A stretch of 64,000 bases of DNA from Cronobacter sakazakii (GCF_000982825.1 NZ_CP011047.1:2728001-2792000), one strand, 5' to 3'. Positions 25,705-35,354 are shown, counted from the first letter of the stretch. Notes: generated by a model from the sequence alone, not told the origin. Translations and numbers: made by a program.

Positions 25705-26853
25705 GTGTCAGACGATAGCGACGACAAAACAGAAGCCCCCACACCCCACCGACGAGAAAAGGCGCGAGAAGAAGGGCAGATCCCCCGTTCCCGTGAACTG
25801 ACCTCCATGCTGATGCTGCTGGTTGGCGTCGCGGTGATTTGGGTAGGTGGTTCGCTGCTGGCACGTCAGCTGGCGGCCATGCTCTCTCACGGCCTCCATT
25901 TCGATCACAGCATTATTAACGACCCTAAACTTGTGGTCGGGCAGATCAGTTTTTTGATAAAGCAGGCGCTGATGGCGCTGGTCCCGCTGATTATGGGCGT
26001 GGTGATTGTGGCGCTGTTTGCCCCGATGCTGTTAGGTGGCCTGCTGTTTAACCCGAAAGCGGTGGCGTTTAAGCCAGAAAAACTGAACCCGTTGCCGGGC
26101 ATCAAACGCATTTTTTCATCGCAGTCGCTGGCGGAGTTGCTGAAAGCCATTCTGAAGTCGGTCCTGGTGGGCATCGTGACGGGCTGTTTCCTCTGGTACA
26201 ACTGGCCAGACATTATGCGTCTTATCAGCGAATCGCCGATAGCCGCCATGCGCAACGCCCTGAATCTGGTCGCGCTGTGCTGCATTCTTATCGTGATGGG
26301 CCTGGTGCCGATGGTGGGCTTTGACGTGTTCTGGCAGATAGTCAGCCACACCAAAAAATTACGCATGTCGCGCCAGGATATTCGCGATGAATTCAAGAAC
26401 CAGGAAGGCGATCCGCACGTGAAAGGGCGCATTCGCCAGCAGCAGCGCGAAGCCGCCCGTCGCCGCATGATGGCGGACATACCGAAAGCCGACGTTATCG
26501 TCAACAACCCGACGCACTACTCGGTAGCGTTGCAGTATGACGAGAACAAGATGAGCGCCCCGAAAGTGGTGGCCAAAGGCGCAGGGCTGGTGGCGCTGCG
26601 TATTCGCGAAATTGGTAATGAACATCGAATTCCGATGCTGGAAGCGCCGCCGCTGGCGCGCGCGTTATACCGGCACGCGGAAATCGGTCAGCAGATCCCG
26701 GGGCAGCTTTACGCTGCCGTCGCGGAAGTGCTGGCATGGGTATGGCAACTCAAGCGCTGGCGTCTGGCTGGCGGCTTGATTCCGAAGAAACCTGAAAACC
26801 TTCCGGTGCCTGAGGCGCTGGATTTTTTGAACGAGAAGGACACTGATGGCTAA
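25705..26853 (+). CDS. flhB: Flagellar export apparatus protein FlhB
   Basis: FlhB is the export-gate protein that switches substrate from hook to filament. The 382 residues equal the E. coli length: four membrane helices, then a cytoplasmic domain with the self-cleavage site in IVNNPTHYSVAL (Asn-Pro at about 269-270). The start is GTG (VSDDSDDKTEAPTPHRREKA), with only a weak ribosome site. It overlaps flhA by eight bases. A class 2 (FlhDC) promoter is expected in the 130 bp upstream but I cannot place it. Confidence 0.96.
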   Translation: MSDDSDDKTEAPTPHRREKAREEGQIPRSRELTSMLMLLVGVAVIWVGGSLLARQLAAMLSHGLHFDHSIINDPKLVVGQISFLIKQALMALVPLIMGVVIVALFAPMLLGGLLFNPKAVAFKPEKLNPLPGIKRIFSSQSLAELLKAILKSVLVGIVTGCFLWYNWPDIMRLISESPIAAMRNALNLVALCCILIVMGLVPMVGFDVFWQIVSHTKKLRMSRQDIRDEFKNQEGDPHVKGRIRQQQREAARRRMMADIPKADVIVNNPTHYSVALQYDENKMSAPKVVAKGAGLVALRIREIGNEHRIPMLEAPPLARALYRHAEIGQQIPGQLYAAVAEVLAWVWQLKRWRLAGGLIPKKPENLPVPEALDFLNEKDTDG

Positions 26854-28924
26854 TCTGGTGGCAATGCTGCGCCTGCCTGGCAATTTGAAATCGACCCAAT
26901 GGCAGATACTCGCCGGGCCGGTTATCATCCTGATGATCCTGTCGATGATGGTGCTGCCATTACCGGCCTTCATCCTGGATTTGCTGTTCACCTTTAACAT
27001 CGCGCTTTCCATTATGGTGCTGCTGGTGGCGATGTTCACCCAGCGCACGCTGGAATTCGCGGCGTTCCCGACCATTCTGCTGTTTACCACGTTGCTGCGT
27101 CTGGCGCTGAACATTGCGTCCACGCGTATCATTCTGATGGACGGCCACACGGGTGCGGCGGCGGCGGGGAAAGTGGTGGAGGCGTTCGGCCACTTCCTGG
27201 TCGGCGGCAACTTCGCCATCGGTATCGTGGTGTTCATCATTCTCGTCATCATTAACTTCATGGTTATCACCAAGGGTGCGGGGCGTATCGCGGAAGTGGG
27301 CGCGCGCTTTGTCCTTGACGGGATGCCAGGCAAACAGATGGCTATCGACGCCGACCTTAACGCCGGGCTTATCGGTGAAGAGGAAGCGAAAAAACGTCGT
27401 ACTGAAGTGACCCAGGAAGCCGACTTTTACGGCTCGATGGACGGTGCGAGTAAGTTCGTGCGCGGTGACGCCGTCGCGGGCCTGCTGATTATGGCTATCA
27501 ACATTATCGGCGGCCTGCTGGTGGGTGTGGTGCAGCACGGTATGCCGGTCGGCCAGGCGGCGGAGAGCTATACGCTTTTGACCATCGGTGACGGCCTGGT
27601 GGCACAGATCCCGGCGCTGGTGATTTCGACCGCAGCGGGCGTTATCGTGACCCGCGTCGCCACCGATCAGGACGTTGGCGAGCAGATGGTCGGCCAACTG
27701 TTCAATAACCCGCGCGTGATGGTGCTGAGCGCCGCCGTCCTCGGCCTGCTCGGTATGGTGCCAGGGATGCCTAACTTTGTGTTCCTGTTGTTTACCGCCG
27801 CGCTGCTGGGGCTCGCCTGGTGGATGCGTGGCCGCGAACAGCAGGCGCCAGCCGCGCCCGCGCCGGTTATCCAGCAGGATAATCCGCAGGCCGTGGAAGC
27901 GACCTGGAACGACGTGCAGCTGGAAGATTCGCTCGGGATGGAAGTGGGCTACCGCCTGATCCCGATGGTGGATATGCAGCAGGACGGCGAACTGCTGGGC
28001 CGCATCCGCAGTATCCGTAAGAAATTCGCGCAGGATCTCGGCTTTCTGCCGCCGGTGGTGCATATTCGCGACAACATGGATCTGCCGCCGGCTCGTTATC
28101 GTATTCTGATGAAAGGCGTGGAAATCGGCAGCGGTGAAGCCTATCCCGGCCGCTGGCTGGCGATTAACCCCGGCACCGCCGCAGGCTCTCTGCCGGGCGA
28201 GCCGACGGTCGATCCGGCGTTTGGTCTGGCCGCTATCTGGATTGAAAGCGCGCTGAAAGAGCAGGCGCAAATCCAGGGCTTTACGGTGGTTGAGGCCAGC
28301 ACCGTGGTGGCAACGCACCTGAACCATCTGATCGCGCAATACTCCGCTGAGCTGTTTGGCCGTCAGGAAGCGCAGCAGCTTCTCGATCGCGTGAGCAAAG
28401 AGCTGCCGAAACTGACCGAAGATCTGGTGCCGGGCGTCGTGACGCTCACCACGCTGCATAAAGTGCTGCAAAACCTGCTTGCCGAGAAAGTGCCAATCCG
28501 CGATATGCGCACCATTCTGGAAACGCTCGCCGAGCACGCGCCGGTTCAGAACGATCCGAACGAACTGACCGCCGTGGTGCGCGTGGCGCTGGGCCGCGCG
28601 ATTACCCAGCAGTGGTTCCCTGGCAACGACGAAGTGCAGGTGATTGGGCTTGATACGTCGCTTGAGCGTCTGCTGTTGCAGGCGTTGCAGGGCGGCGGTG
28701 GCCTGGAGCCTGGCCTTGCGGATCGCCTGCTTGAGCAGGCGCAAGAGGCGCTGTCGCGCCAGGAGATGCTCGGCGCGCCGCCAGTACTGCTGGTGAACCA
28801 CGCGCTGCGTCCGCTGCTCGCGCGTTTCCTGCGCCGCAATCTGCCGCAGCTGGTGGTGCTCTCGAACCTTGAGCTCTCCGATAACCGCAATATCCGCATG
28901 ACGTCCAGCATCGGAGGTAAATAA
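26846..28924 (+). CDS. flhA: Flagellar export apparatus protein FlhA
   Basis: FlhA forms the export channel and docks chaperone-substrate complexes. The 692 residues equal E. coli FlhA. The N-terminal part has about eight membrane segments and the FHIPEP signature region (TRIILMDGHTGAAAAGKVVE and GAGRIAEVGARFVLDGMPG); the C-terminal cytoplasmic domain starts near residue 350. It overlaps flhB, and its stop overlaps the flhE ATG by one base. Confidence 0.97.
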   Translation: MANLVAMLRLPGNLKSTQWQILAGPVIILMILSMMVLPLPAFILDLLFTFNIALSIMVLLVAMFTQRTLEFAAFPTILLFTTLLRLALNIASTRIILMDGHTGAAAAGKVVEAFGHFLVGGNFAIGIVVFIILVIINFMVITKGAGRIAEVGARFVLDGMPGKQMAIDADLNAGLIGEEEAKKRRTEVTQEADFYGSMDGASKFVRGDAVAGLLIMAINIIGGLLVGVVQHGMPVGQAAESYTLLTIGDGLVAQIPALVISTAAGVIVTRVATDQDVGEQMVGQLFNNPRVMVLSAAVLGLLGMVPGMPNFVFLLFTAALLGLAWWMRGREQQAPAAPAPVIQQDNPQAVEATWNDVQLEDSLGMEVGYRLIPMVDMQQDGELLGRIRSIRKKFAQDLGFLPPVVHIRDNMDLPPARYRILMKGVEIGSGEAYPGRWLAINPGTAAGSLPGEPTVDPAFGLAAIWIESALKEQAQIQGFTVVEASTVVATHLNHLIAQYSAELFGRQEAQQLLDRVSKELPKLTEDLVPGVVTLTTLHKVLQNLLAEKVPIRDMRTILETLAEHAPVQNDPNELTAVVRVALGRAITQQWFPGNDEVQVIGLDTSLERLLLQALQGGGGLEPGLADRLLEQAQEALSRQEMLGAPPVLLVNHALRPLLARFLRRNLPQLVVLSNLELSDNRNIRMTSSIGGK

Positions 28925-29325
28925 TGCGCGCGCGCTTGTTAATGGCGTTGCTGACGCTGCCTGTGCTGGCGAACGCCGCAGGAGAGGGCGCCTGGCAGGC
29001 GAGCGCGATGGGGCCGGTTGTGAGCCAGCGCGGCATGGCGGCCTCGTCACCGCTGCTGGCACCGGATTCCCCGCCGCCGCAGGGCGTGATGACGGTCGTG
29101 GTCTGGCGCTATGAGCTGGCAGGCCCGACGCCCGCAGGCATGGTGGCGCGGCTCTGCTCGCAGACCCGCTGTGTGGACGTGGACGACCAGACCGGCACCA
29201 CGCGCGCCTTTACCAACGTTTCCGCCGCCGAGCCGCTGCGCTTTATCTTTGAAGTGCCGGGCGGCGGCAGGCTGTGGCCGGCGCTGGAAGTGCGCAGCAG
29301 CCAGGTCATCGTCAATTACCGTTAA
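28924..29325 (+). CDS. flhE: Flagellar protein FlhE
   Basis: FlhE is a small periplasmic protein, 133 residues here, with a signal peptide (about 1-18, …LPVLANA). In Salmonella it limits proton leak through the export apparatus and affects swarming. Two Cys (about 78 and 83, CSQTRC) may form a disulphide. It is the last gene of flhBAE and a terminator follows. Confidence 0.93.
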   Translation: MRARLLMALLTLPVLANAAGEGAWQASAMGPVVSQRGMAASSPLLAPDSPPPQGVMTVVVWRYELAGPTPAGMVARLCSQTRCVDVDDQTGTTRAFTNVSAAEPLRFIFEVPGGGRLWPALEVRSSQVIVNYR

Positions 29326-29336
29326 CCATCTTCTGT

Positions 29337-29362
29337 AAAACGCGCCGCCGCGCGTTTTCTTT
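29337..29362 (+). terminator. Terminator after flhE
   Basis: AAAACGCGC, loop CGCC, GCGCGTTTT, then CTTT. The stem is nine base pairs and lies 11 bases after the flhE stop. Confidence 0.75.
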
Positions 29363-29423
29363 CTCCGGCCGTCCGATTTTTGGCGGCTGGCTCGCAGTTC
29401 TGAACTCCCGCTTTGAACACTTC

Positions 29424-29437
29424 GAAACGCTGTTTTA
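29424..29437 (+). promoter_or_regulatory. Candidate KdgR operator upstream of rhiT
   Basis: GAAAC-GCT-GTTTT-A fits the core RAAAY-RYY-RTTTY-A that I recall for the pectin regulator KdgR, 163 bp before rhiT. The flanking AAT/ATT of the full motif is not conserved. KdgR represses rhiTN in Dickeya. Confidence 0.45.
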
Positions 29438-29599
29438 TAAATCAGTGAAGCCGGTGGCGGCGCTCTTTGTATTTTTGCCAGTATTGCGTTTCAGGTGGCA
29501 GAAAAGGAAAGGTTTCCCACCCGCCATACTTTTACTTTAGCCCTGATAGCTCTGCGCCTGGCCGCAGGACTCCACATAAAAACACACAGGGTGACGGCG

Positions 29600-31186
29600 A
29601 TGAAAACGCGTAAACCAGGACTGGCAAATTACCTTGCCTACGGGTCAGGAGACTTCCTCGGCGCAGGAACGACCGCCCTCACGGCAGCGTGGCTTCTCTA
29701 TTTCTACACGACCTTCTGTGGCTTAAGCCCGATTGAGGCGACCTTCATTTTCGCGGCGGCGAGGGTCGCTGATGCGGTGGTCAGCCCGCTGATGGGTTTT
29801 CTTACTGACAACTTCGGCACCACCTGGCTCGGCCGCCGGTTTGGCCGCCGGAAATTCTTTATTCTGTTGGGTATTCCCTGTGTCTTTAGCTACTCGCTGA
29901 TGTGGGTGGGGGATATGGGATTCTGGTACTACCTGCTCACCTACCTGCTGTTTGATATCGTCTACACCATGATTCTGGTGCCTTACGAGACGCTGGTGCC
30001 GGAAATGACCGACGATTTCAAACAGAAAACCAAATTCTCCGGCGCGCGTATTTCGATGGCCCAGATGTCCGCCATTCTGGCGTCGTTCCTGCCGGGCGTG
30101 CTGCTGACGCACTTCGGTAAAGACAATGCAGTCTCCTTCTTCTATGCAAGCCTGGTCTTCTCGGTGCTCTGCGCGATCATGCTGACGCTGGTGTGGATCT
30201 TCATCTGGGAGCGCCCGCGCGAAGAGTGGTCACAGGCCGCGCTGCGCGCCGAAGAAGAGAAGAAACACCTGACGCTCGGCCAGAGCCTGCGCCGTCTGGT
30301 GGTTGAACTCTCCTCCACGCTGCGTATCCGTATTTTCCGCCAGCATCTTGGCATGTATCTCGGCGGCTATATCGCCCAGGACGTCTTCAACGCGGTGTTT
30401 ACTTACTACGTGGTGTTTGTGCTGATGCAGGAAGCGTCTGTCGCCTCTAATCTGCTCGGCACGATGGCGGTTTTCCAGTTTATCGCCGTTATCGCGATGA
30501 TCCCGCTTTGCATCCGCTTCGGGCCTGCGCCGTCTTACCGCATGGTGGTGGTGCTGTTTGGCCTGAGCTCGCTCTCTTACGCGCTGCTCTATTACACCGG
30601 CATGAGCGATATTTACTCGCTGCTGTTGCTGGTCTCGGCGCTGGCGGGCCTCGGGCGCGGCGGCATTAACTATGTGCCGTGGAATACCTACACCTATATC
30701 GCCGATGTCGATGAAGTGGTCACCGGGCAGCGCCGCGAGGGCATTTTTGCGGGGATCATGACGCTCACCCGTAAAGCCTCGCAGGCGGGCGCGGTGATGC
30801 TGGTGGGAATTGTGATGCAGATGTCCGGGTTTGTCTCCGGTCAGAGCACCCAGGCACCCGCGGTGAGCCATACCATTCTGACCATTTTAAGCGTCGGCAC
30901 GATAGCCGTGCTGGCCTGCGGTTTCCTGATTTCCCTGCGCTTTAAGCTCAACCTGAAAACCCACAGCATTCTGCGTGAAGAGACCGCGAAGATGCGCGCC
31001 AGCGGCCGTGTGATGCCGGAGAGCATCAGCCCCGCGAACCGCGCGACGGTCGAGATGCTGGCGGGCATGCCTTATGAAAGCCTGTGGGGGAATAACAACA
31101 TTGGCTATCTGAACCGCAATAAGCCAGCTGCACCCCCGCTGAAAATGGTCACTCCCGAATTTGATACGACACAGAGGTTAAGTTAA
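29600..31186 (+). CDS. rhiT: Rhamnogalacturonide transporter, GPH (MelB-like) family
   Basis: This 528-residue protein has about twelve membrane segments of the glycoside-pentoside-hexuronide:cation symporter family. The N-terminal motif NYLAYGSGDFLGAGTTAL and the loop TRRFGRRK-like sequence LGRRFGRRKFF are typical. Its stop overlaps the start of a GH105 hydrolase by one base, the arrangement of rhiTN in Dickeya, so it probably imports unsaturated rhamnogalacturonides from pectin. I start it at ATG 29600, where the conserved part begins; the frame is open 35 codons further upstream. The gene is absent from this locus in E. coli. Other oligosaccharides are possible. Confidence 0.72.
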   Translation: MKTRKPGLANYLAYGSGDFLGAGTTALTAAWLLYFYTTFCGLSPIEATFIFAAARVADAVVSPLMGFLTDNFGTTWLGRRFGRRKFFILLGIPCVFSYSLMWVGDMGFWYYLLTYLLFDIVYTMILVPYETLVPEMTDDFKQKTKFSGARISMAQMSAILASFLPGVLLTHFGKDNAVSFFYASLVFSVLCAIMLTLVWIFIWERPREEWSQAALRAEEEKKHLTLGQSLRRLVVELSSTLRIRIFRQHLGMYLGGYIAQDVFNAVFTYYVVFVLMQEASVASNLLGTMAVFQFIAVIAMIPLCIRFGPAPSYRMVVVLFGLSSLSYALLYYTGMSDIYSLLLLVSALAGLGRGGINYVPWNTYTYIADVDEVVTGQRREGIFAGIMTLTRKASQAGAVMLVGIVMQMSGFVSGQSTQAPAVSHTILTILSVGTIAVLACGFLISLRFKLNLKTHSILREETAKMRASGRVMPESISPANRATVEMLAGMPYESLWGNNNIGYLNRNKPAAPPLKMVTPEFDTTQRLS

Positions 31187-32325
31187 TGATTGTCTGGCCC
31201 GTAAAACACAGCCCGCTGCTGCGTCAGCCGGAGCGCTTCATTGCCCGTGATGAACTCAAGGCGATGATCCACAAAATTACCGACAACCTGATCAACATTA
31301 AAGATGAAACCGGGCAGTTCCTCCTGCGCCTTGATGACGGGCGCGTGATTGACACCAAAGGCTGGGCAGGCTGGGAGTGGACGCACGGGGTAGGGCTGTA
31401 CGGCATCTATCAATATTACCGCCAGACCGGTGATGAGCGGATGCGCGCGGTGATTGACGACTGGTTCGCGGCGCGCTTTGCCGAAGGCGCCACCACTAAA
31501 AACGTCAACACGATGGCCCCGTTCCTGACGCTGGCGTACCGCTATGAAGAGACGCGCGACCCCGCGCTGTTACCCTGGCTTGAAACCTGGGCCGAATGGG
31601 CCATGTATGAAATGCCGCGCACCGACCAGGGCGGGATGCAGCACATCACGCTCGCTGAAGAGAATCATCAGCAGATGTGGGACGACACGCTGATGATGAC
31701 GGTTCTGCCGCTCGCTAAAATCGGCAAGCTGCTCGGGCGTCAGGCGTACGTTGATGAGGCGATCTATCAGTTCCTGCTGCATGTGCAGAACCTGATGGAC
31801 CGGAAAACCGGACTGTGGTTCCACGGCTGGAACTACGAAGGTTGCCATAATTTTGCGAACGCCCGCTGGGCGCGCGGCAATAGTTGGGTGACGATTGTTA
31901 TCCCCGATTTTCTTGAGCTGATGGACTGGCCGGAGCAGCATCCGGTGCGCCGCTATCTGACGCAGGTGCTGGCGCGCCAGGCGGCGGCGCTTGCAGAGTG
32001 TCAGGATGAGAGCGGCTTGTGGCATACCCTTCTTGACGATCCCCGTTCCTACCTGGAGGCGTCCGCCACGGCCGGGTTCGCCTGCGGCCTGCTGAAGGCG
32101 GTGCGCAAGCGCTATATCGGCAAGGAGTACGGCCTGGTGGCGGAGAAGGCTATCAAAGGCGTAGTGGCGAACGTTTCGCCGCAGGGCGAGCTGTTGCAGG
32201 TATCGTTCGGCACCGGCATGGGAAGCGATCTCGACTTTTACCGGCAGATCCCGCTTACGTCGATGCCTTATGGTCAGGCAATGGCTATTCTGTGTCTGAC
32301 GGAATACCTGCGCACTTATCTGTAA
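31186..32325 (+). CDS. rhiN: Unsaturated rhamnogalacturonyl hydrolase, GH105
   Basis: This 379-residue cytoplasmic enzyme is an (alpha/alpha)6-barrel hydrolase of the YteR/RhiN type. It cleaves the unsaturated galacturonyl residue from rhamnogalacturonan disaccharides. The motif QQMWDDTLMMTV contains adjacent Asp166 and Asp167, one of which should be the catalytic Asp143 of Bacillus YteR; LWFHGWNYEG and FANARWARGNSW line the active site in this family. It overlaps rhiT by one base, so uptake and hydrolysis are coupled. No signal peptide is seen, in keeping with an intracellular step. A terminator-like stem follows. Confidence 0.8.
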   Translation: MIVWPVKHSPLLRQPERFIARDELKAMIHKITDNLINIKDETGQFLLRLDDGRVIDTKGWAGWEWTHGVGLYGIYQYYRQTGDERMRAVIDDWFAARFAEGATTKNVNTMAPFLTLAYRYEETRDPALLPWLETWAEWAMYEMPRTDQGGMQHITLAEENHQQMWDDTLMMTVLPLAKIGKLLGRQAYVDEAIYQFLLHVQNLMDRKTGLWFHGWNYEGCHNFANARWARGNSWVTIVIPDFLELMDWPEQHPVRRYLTQVLARQAAALAECQDESGLWHTLLDDPRSYLEASATAGFACGLLKAVRKRYIGKEYGLVAEKAIKGVVANVSPQGELLQVSFGTGMGSDLDFYRQIPLTSMPYGQAMAILCLTEYLRTYL

Positions 32326-32332
32326 CGATATG

Positions 32333-32365
32333 CGCCGCGTGCCAAATCCCGTCACGCGGCGTACA
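32333..32365 (+). terminator. Hairpin after rhiN
   Basis: CGCCGCGTG pairs with CACGCGGCG over an 11-base loop, followed by TACATTTG. The stem is strong but the T-run is short. Confidence 0.55.
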
Positions 32366-32927
32366 TTTGATTGTTCTTACACTGCTTAAAATGTTTAATT
32401 CCGCACCGTCCCGCTCATCACGCTTATCGTATTAGCCGGAAAGCATTTAAGCTATTAGTATTAGCTTATTTATACAGTATGCCTCTTGTTATGGCTCTGA
32501 TAATATTAATACCGCGCTTATCCAGCTAATATTATATTTTCAATATTAAATTCCTCCAAAAAAGTAATTCATTGTATCTTGTTTCTTTGTTGTCAGTCTT
32601 TAAAATGCCAGCCGCACTGCCATTATTGTTGGTTTATTTTTTACAGTAACAATAACCAGGTAAATCCAGCAATGTCGCTGCTATGACGCCGTGATTCTTT
32701 GCTATGCGCAAAGAGTATTATTTCGGATGTATTTTATAAATGCATTACGCGACATGTCGTTCTGTCGCCTTAATGTCTCTAAGGTATTAATCAGACATGA
32801 AGGTACGGTTTCGTCTGGCTACGCGGTTGCACAATTGATAATGCATTCGCATATCTGCCTGAATTCCGGAGTGCTGCCGGCAGGGATCACCGATCTGCGA
32901 AGCCGTTAATTCTGATGGATCATATAA
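32366..32927. other. AT-rich 560-bp region before the IprA-like gene
   Basis: Base composition drops sharply from that of rhiN to AT-rich sequence with many TAATATTA-like runs. A 72-codon frame at 32691-32909 has no ribosome site and no recognisable product. I see no transposase, tRNA or direct repeat. It probably carries the promoter of the regulator and looks acquired by transfer. Confidence 0.45.
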
Positions 32928-33554
32928 ATGAACCACTATCCTTTACCCCCACGGCCGGACGCTCAGATTAATGCGCTGATTAACGCCTTTCATTGTCACG
33001 GTACGATTAAAGAATATCCGCGCGGCTCGTGCCTGGCGCAAAATGAAGAGTCTGTAAATATTCTGTTGTCAGGCAGCCTTGCTCTGACGCGGGATTGGGA
33101 TAACCTCATTTTCTTTGAAACGAATCGACCGAATATTTTTGGTATTTCATTGCAACCTAATAATGCCCGGTTTGAACATTTTTGATTAATAATAAAAGAA
33201 GACAGTCTTGTAAAAAGGATCAGTCGTGCTGATTTTCTTGCTGTTATTGAAGAGCAAAAACTCTGGAAGGAACTGAGTCATGTTATCTCGTTTTATTATC
33301 ATGTTCTGCTCTGGAAAAATTACCATTTCTACGCCGCCGACTCGTATATGCTGGTGCGGAAATCACTCATTACGCTTGGCGAAATGCCGCTGGAGTCGCG
33401 CATCAATATAAACGCAAGCCAGTACATTACCAGTACCACCAATTTATCAAAAAGCTATGTGATGAAAGTCATTCAGGAGTTACGCAAAGGCGGGTATATC
33501 GAAATCCAGCGTGGCCGCTTGATCACCATCGGCAAGCTCCCGCAAAAATATTAA
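32928..33554 (+). pseudogene. IprA/YaiV-like regulator with an in-frame stop
   Basis: Two open stretches in the same frame (32928-33182 and 33186-33554) are separated only by TGA at 33183-33185. Read through, they give about 208 residues, the length of E. coli IprA (YaiV, 207), a CRP-like protein that affects peroxide resistance. The N-terminal part resembles a cyclic-nucleotide-type sensor domain (VNILLSGSLALTR), and the C-terminal part ends LRKGGYIEIQRGRLITIGKLPQKY-like, closely matching IprA. An internal ATG at 33348 could give a 68-residue winged-helix fragment. Codon use is AT-rich, unlike neighbours. It may be a fresh nonsense mutation, an active fragment, or an error. Confidence 0.7.
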
Positions 33555-33573
33555 GCCGCTGCAAAGCGCTAAT

Positions 33574-33603
33574 AAAAAGGCCCGTCAGTGACGGGCCTTT
33601 TTT
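33574..33603. terminator. Bidirectional terminator between the IprA-like gene and argS
   Basis: AAAAAGGCCCGTC, loop AGT, GACGGGCCTTTTT. T-runs flank the stem on both strands, so it serves both converging genes. Confidence 0.9.
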
Positions 33604-33620
33604 ACGCGTGAGAACGGGGT

Positions 33621-35354
33621 TTACATGCGTTCGACGGTTTCGATACCGAGCGTATCCAGACCGAGCTTCAGCGTTTTCGCGGTCAGCAGCGCCAGCTTCA
33701 GGCGGCTCTGGCGCAGCGCGTCGGTTTCAGCGGTGAGAATAGGGCAGTGCTCGTAGAAGCCGGAGAACAGACCCGCCAGATCGTAGAGATACGCGCACAT
33801 AACGTGCGGCGTACCGTCACGAGCCACCACGCCCAGCGTCTCTTCGAACTGCAACAGGCGCGCGGCGAGCTGTGCTTCGCGGTCGTCCTGAATCACCACC
33901 GGTGCCGTCAGTTCACTCTCTTTAACGCCCGCTTTGCGGAAGACCGACAGCACGCGGGTATAGGCGTACTGCATATACGGCGCAGTGTTGCCTTCGAAGG
34001 CCAGCATGTTATCCCAGTCGAAAATGTAATCGGTGGTGCGGCTCTTCGAGAGATCCGCATACTTCACCGCGCCGATGCCGACGGCGTTCGCCAGTTTCTC
34101 CAGTTCGTCGGCCGGCATATCTGGGTTTTTGCCGGCAACCAGGCGACGTGCGCGATCCAGCGCTTCGTCCAGCAGTTCGGACAGCTTAATGGTGCCGCCC
34201 GCGCGGGTTTTAAACGGTTTGCCATCTTTGCCAAGCATCATGCCGAACATGTGGTGCTCCAGCGGGACAGATTCGGGCACGTAGCCCGCTTTACGCACGA
34301 TGGTCCACGCCTGCATCAGATGCTGGTGCTGACGGGAGTCGATGTAGTAGAGCACGCGGTCGGCATGCAGCGTTTCGTAGCGGTACTTCGCGCAGGCGAT
34401 ATCGGTTGTGGTGTAGAGGTAGCCGCCATCCTTTTTCTGGATGATGACGCCCATCGGCTCGCCTTCTTTATTTTTGAACTCGTCCAGGAAGACCACGGTA
34501 GCGCCTTCGCTCTCCACCGCCAGACCTTTGGCTTTCAGATCGGCGACAATGCCAGGCAGCATCGGGTTGTAAAGGCTCTCGCCCATCACGTCGTCGCGCG
34601 TCAGGGTGACATTAAGACGCTGATAGGTTATCTGATTCTGCGTCATGGTGATGTCAACGAGCTTGCGCCACATCTCGCGGCAATATTCATCGCCGCCCTG
34701 CAGTTTCACCACGTAGCTGCGCGCGCGCTCGGCGAACGCTTCATCTTCGTCGTAATGCTTTTTGGCTTCGCGATAGAACCCTTCGAGATCCGAGAGCGCC
34801 ATCTCGCCGGCATTTTCCTGCTGCTGTTTCTCAAGATAAGCAATCAGCATACCGAACTGGGTGCCCCAGTCGCCGACGTGGTTGGCGCGAATAACTTTGT
34901 GGCCGAGAAACTCCAGAGTACGAACGGACGCATCACCGATAATGGTGGAGCGAACGTGGCCCACGTGCATCTCTTTAGCAACGTTTGGTGCGGAGTAATC
35001 CACCACGATGGTCTGCGGCGCGCTGACTTTTTCCACGCCCGCGCGATCGGAGGCGACAGCCGCCTCGATGTTTTTCGCAAGGAATGCCGGATCGAGGAAA
35101 ATATTGATAAAGCCAGGGCCTGCGATTTCGGTCTTCGCGGCGATCCCGGTGAGATCCAGATGGGCCAGTGCCTGCTCGGCGAATTGTCGCGGCGGCATGC
35201 CCAGTTTTTTCGCGATAGCCATCACGCCGTTAGCCTGATAGTCGCCGAACTGCGCTTTGGCTGACTGACGAACCTGCGGTTCGCAATCCGCAGGCGCACC
35301 TGCGGCAATCAGCGCCTGACTGACTTTTTCTGAGAGAAGAGCCTGAATATTCAC
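33621..35354 (-). CDS. argS: Arginyl-tRNA synthetase
   Basis: ArgS charges tRNA-Arg with arginine. It is a class I synthetase of 577 residues, the E. coli length. The HIGH-type motif is HVGH (MHVGHVRSTIIGD), and in place of KMSKS the family stretch GGTIKLSELLDEA is present, as in most bacterial ArgS. The N-terminal additional domain and the C-terminal anticodon-binding DALR domain (VERM end) are complete. A sigma-70 promoter lies 73 bp upstream. Confidence 0.98.
   Translation of the reverse strand: MNIQALLSEKVSQALIAAGAPADCEPQVRQSAKAQFGDYQANGVMAIAKKLGMPPRQFAEQALAHLDLTGIAAKTEIAGPGFINIFLDPAFLAKNIEAAVASDRAGVEKVSAPQTIVVDYSAPNVAKEMHVGHVRSTIIGDASVRTLEFLGHKVIRANHVGDWGTQFGMLIAYLEKQQQENAGEMALSDLEGFYREAKKHYDEDEAFAERARSYVVKLQGGDEYCREMWRKLVDITMTQNQITYQRLNVTLTRDDVMGESLYNPMLPGIVADLKAKGLAVESEGATVVFLDEFKNKEGEPMGVIIQKKDGGYLYTTTDIACAKYRYETLHADRVLYYIDSRQHQHLMQAWTIVRKAGYVPESVPLEHHMFGMMLGKDGKPFKTRAGGTIKLSELLDEALDRARRLVAGKNPDMPADELEKLANAVGIGAVKYADLSKSRTTDYIFDWDNMLAFEGNTAPYMQYAYTRVLSVFRKAGVKESELTAPVVIQDDREAQLAARLLQFEETLGVVARDGTPHVMCAYLYDLAGLFSGFYEHCPILTAETDALRQSRLKLALLTAKTLKLGLDTLGIETVERM

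Noticed and set aside
26960..29062. A 700-codon open frame on the minus strand
   Set aside because: It lies antisense to the complete flhA gene. High G+C codon use leaves the opposite strand open; the translation is rich in His, Arg and Gln and has no family resemblance.
32691..32909. A 72-codon open frame before the IprA-like gene
   Set aside because: No ribosome site and no recognisable product in an AT-rich region.
33747..35264. A 505-codon open frame on the plus strand
   Set aside because: It is antisense to argS, which is intact.
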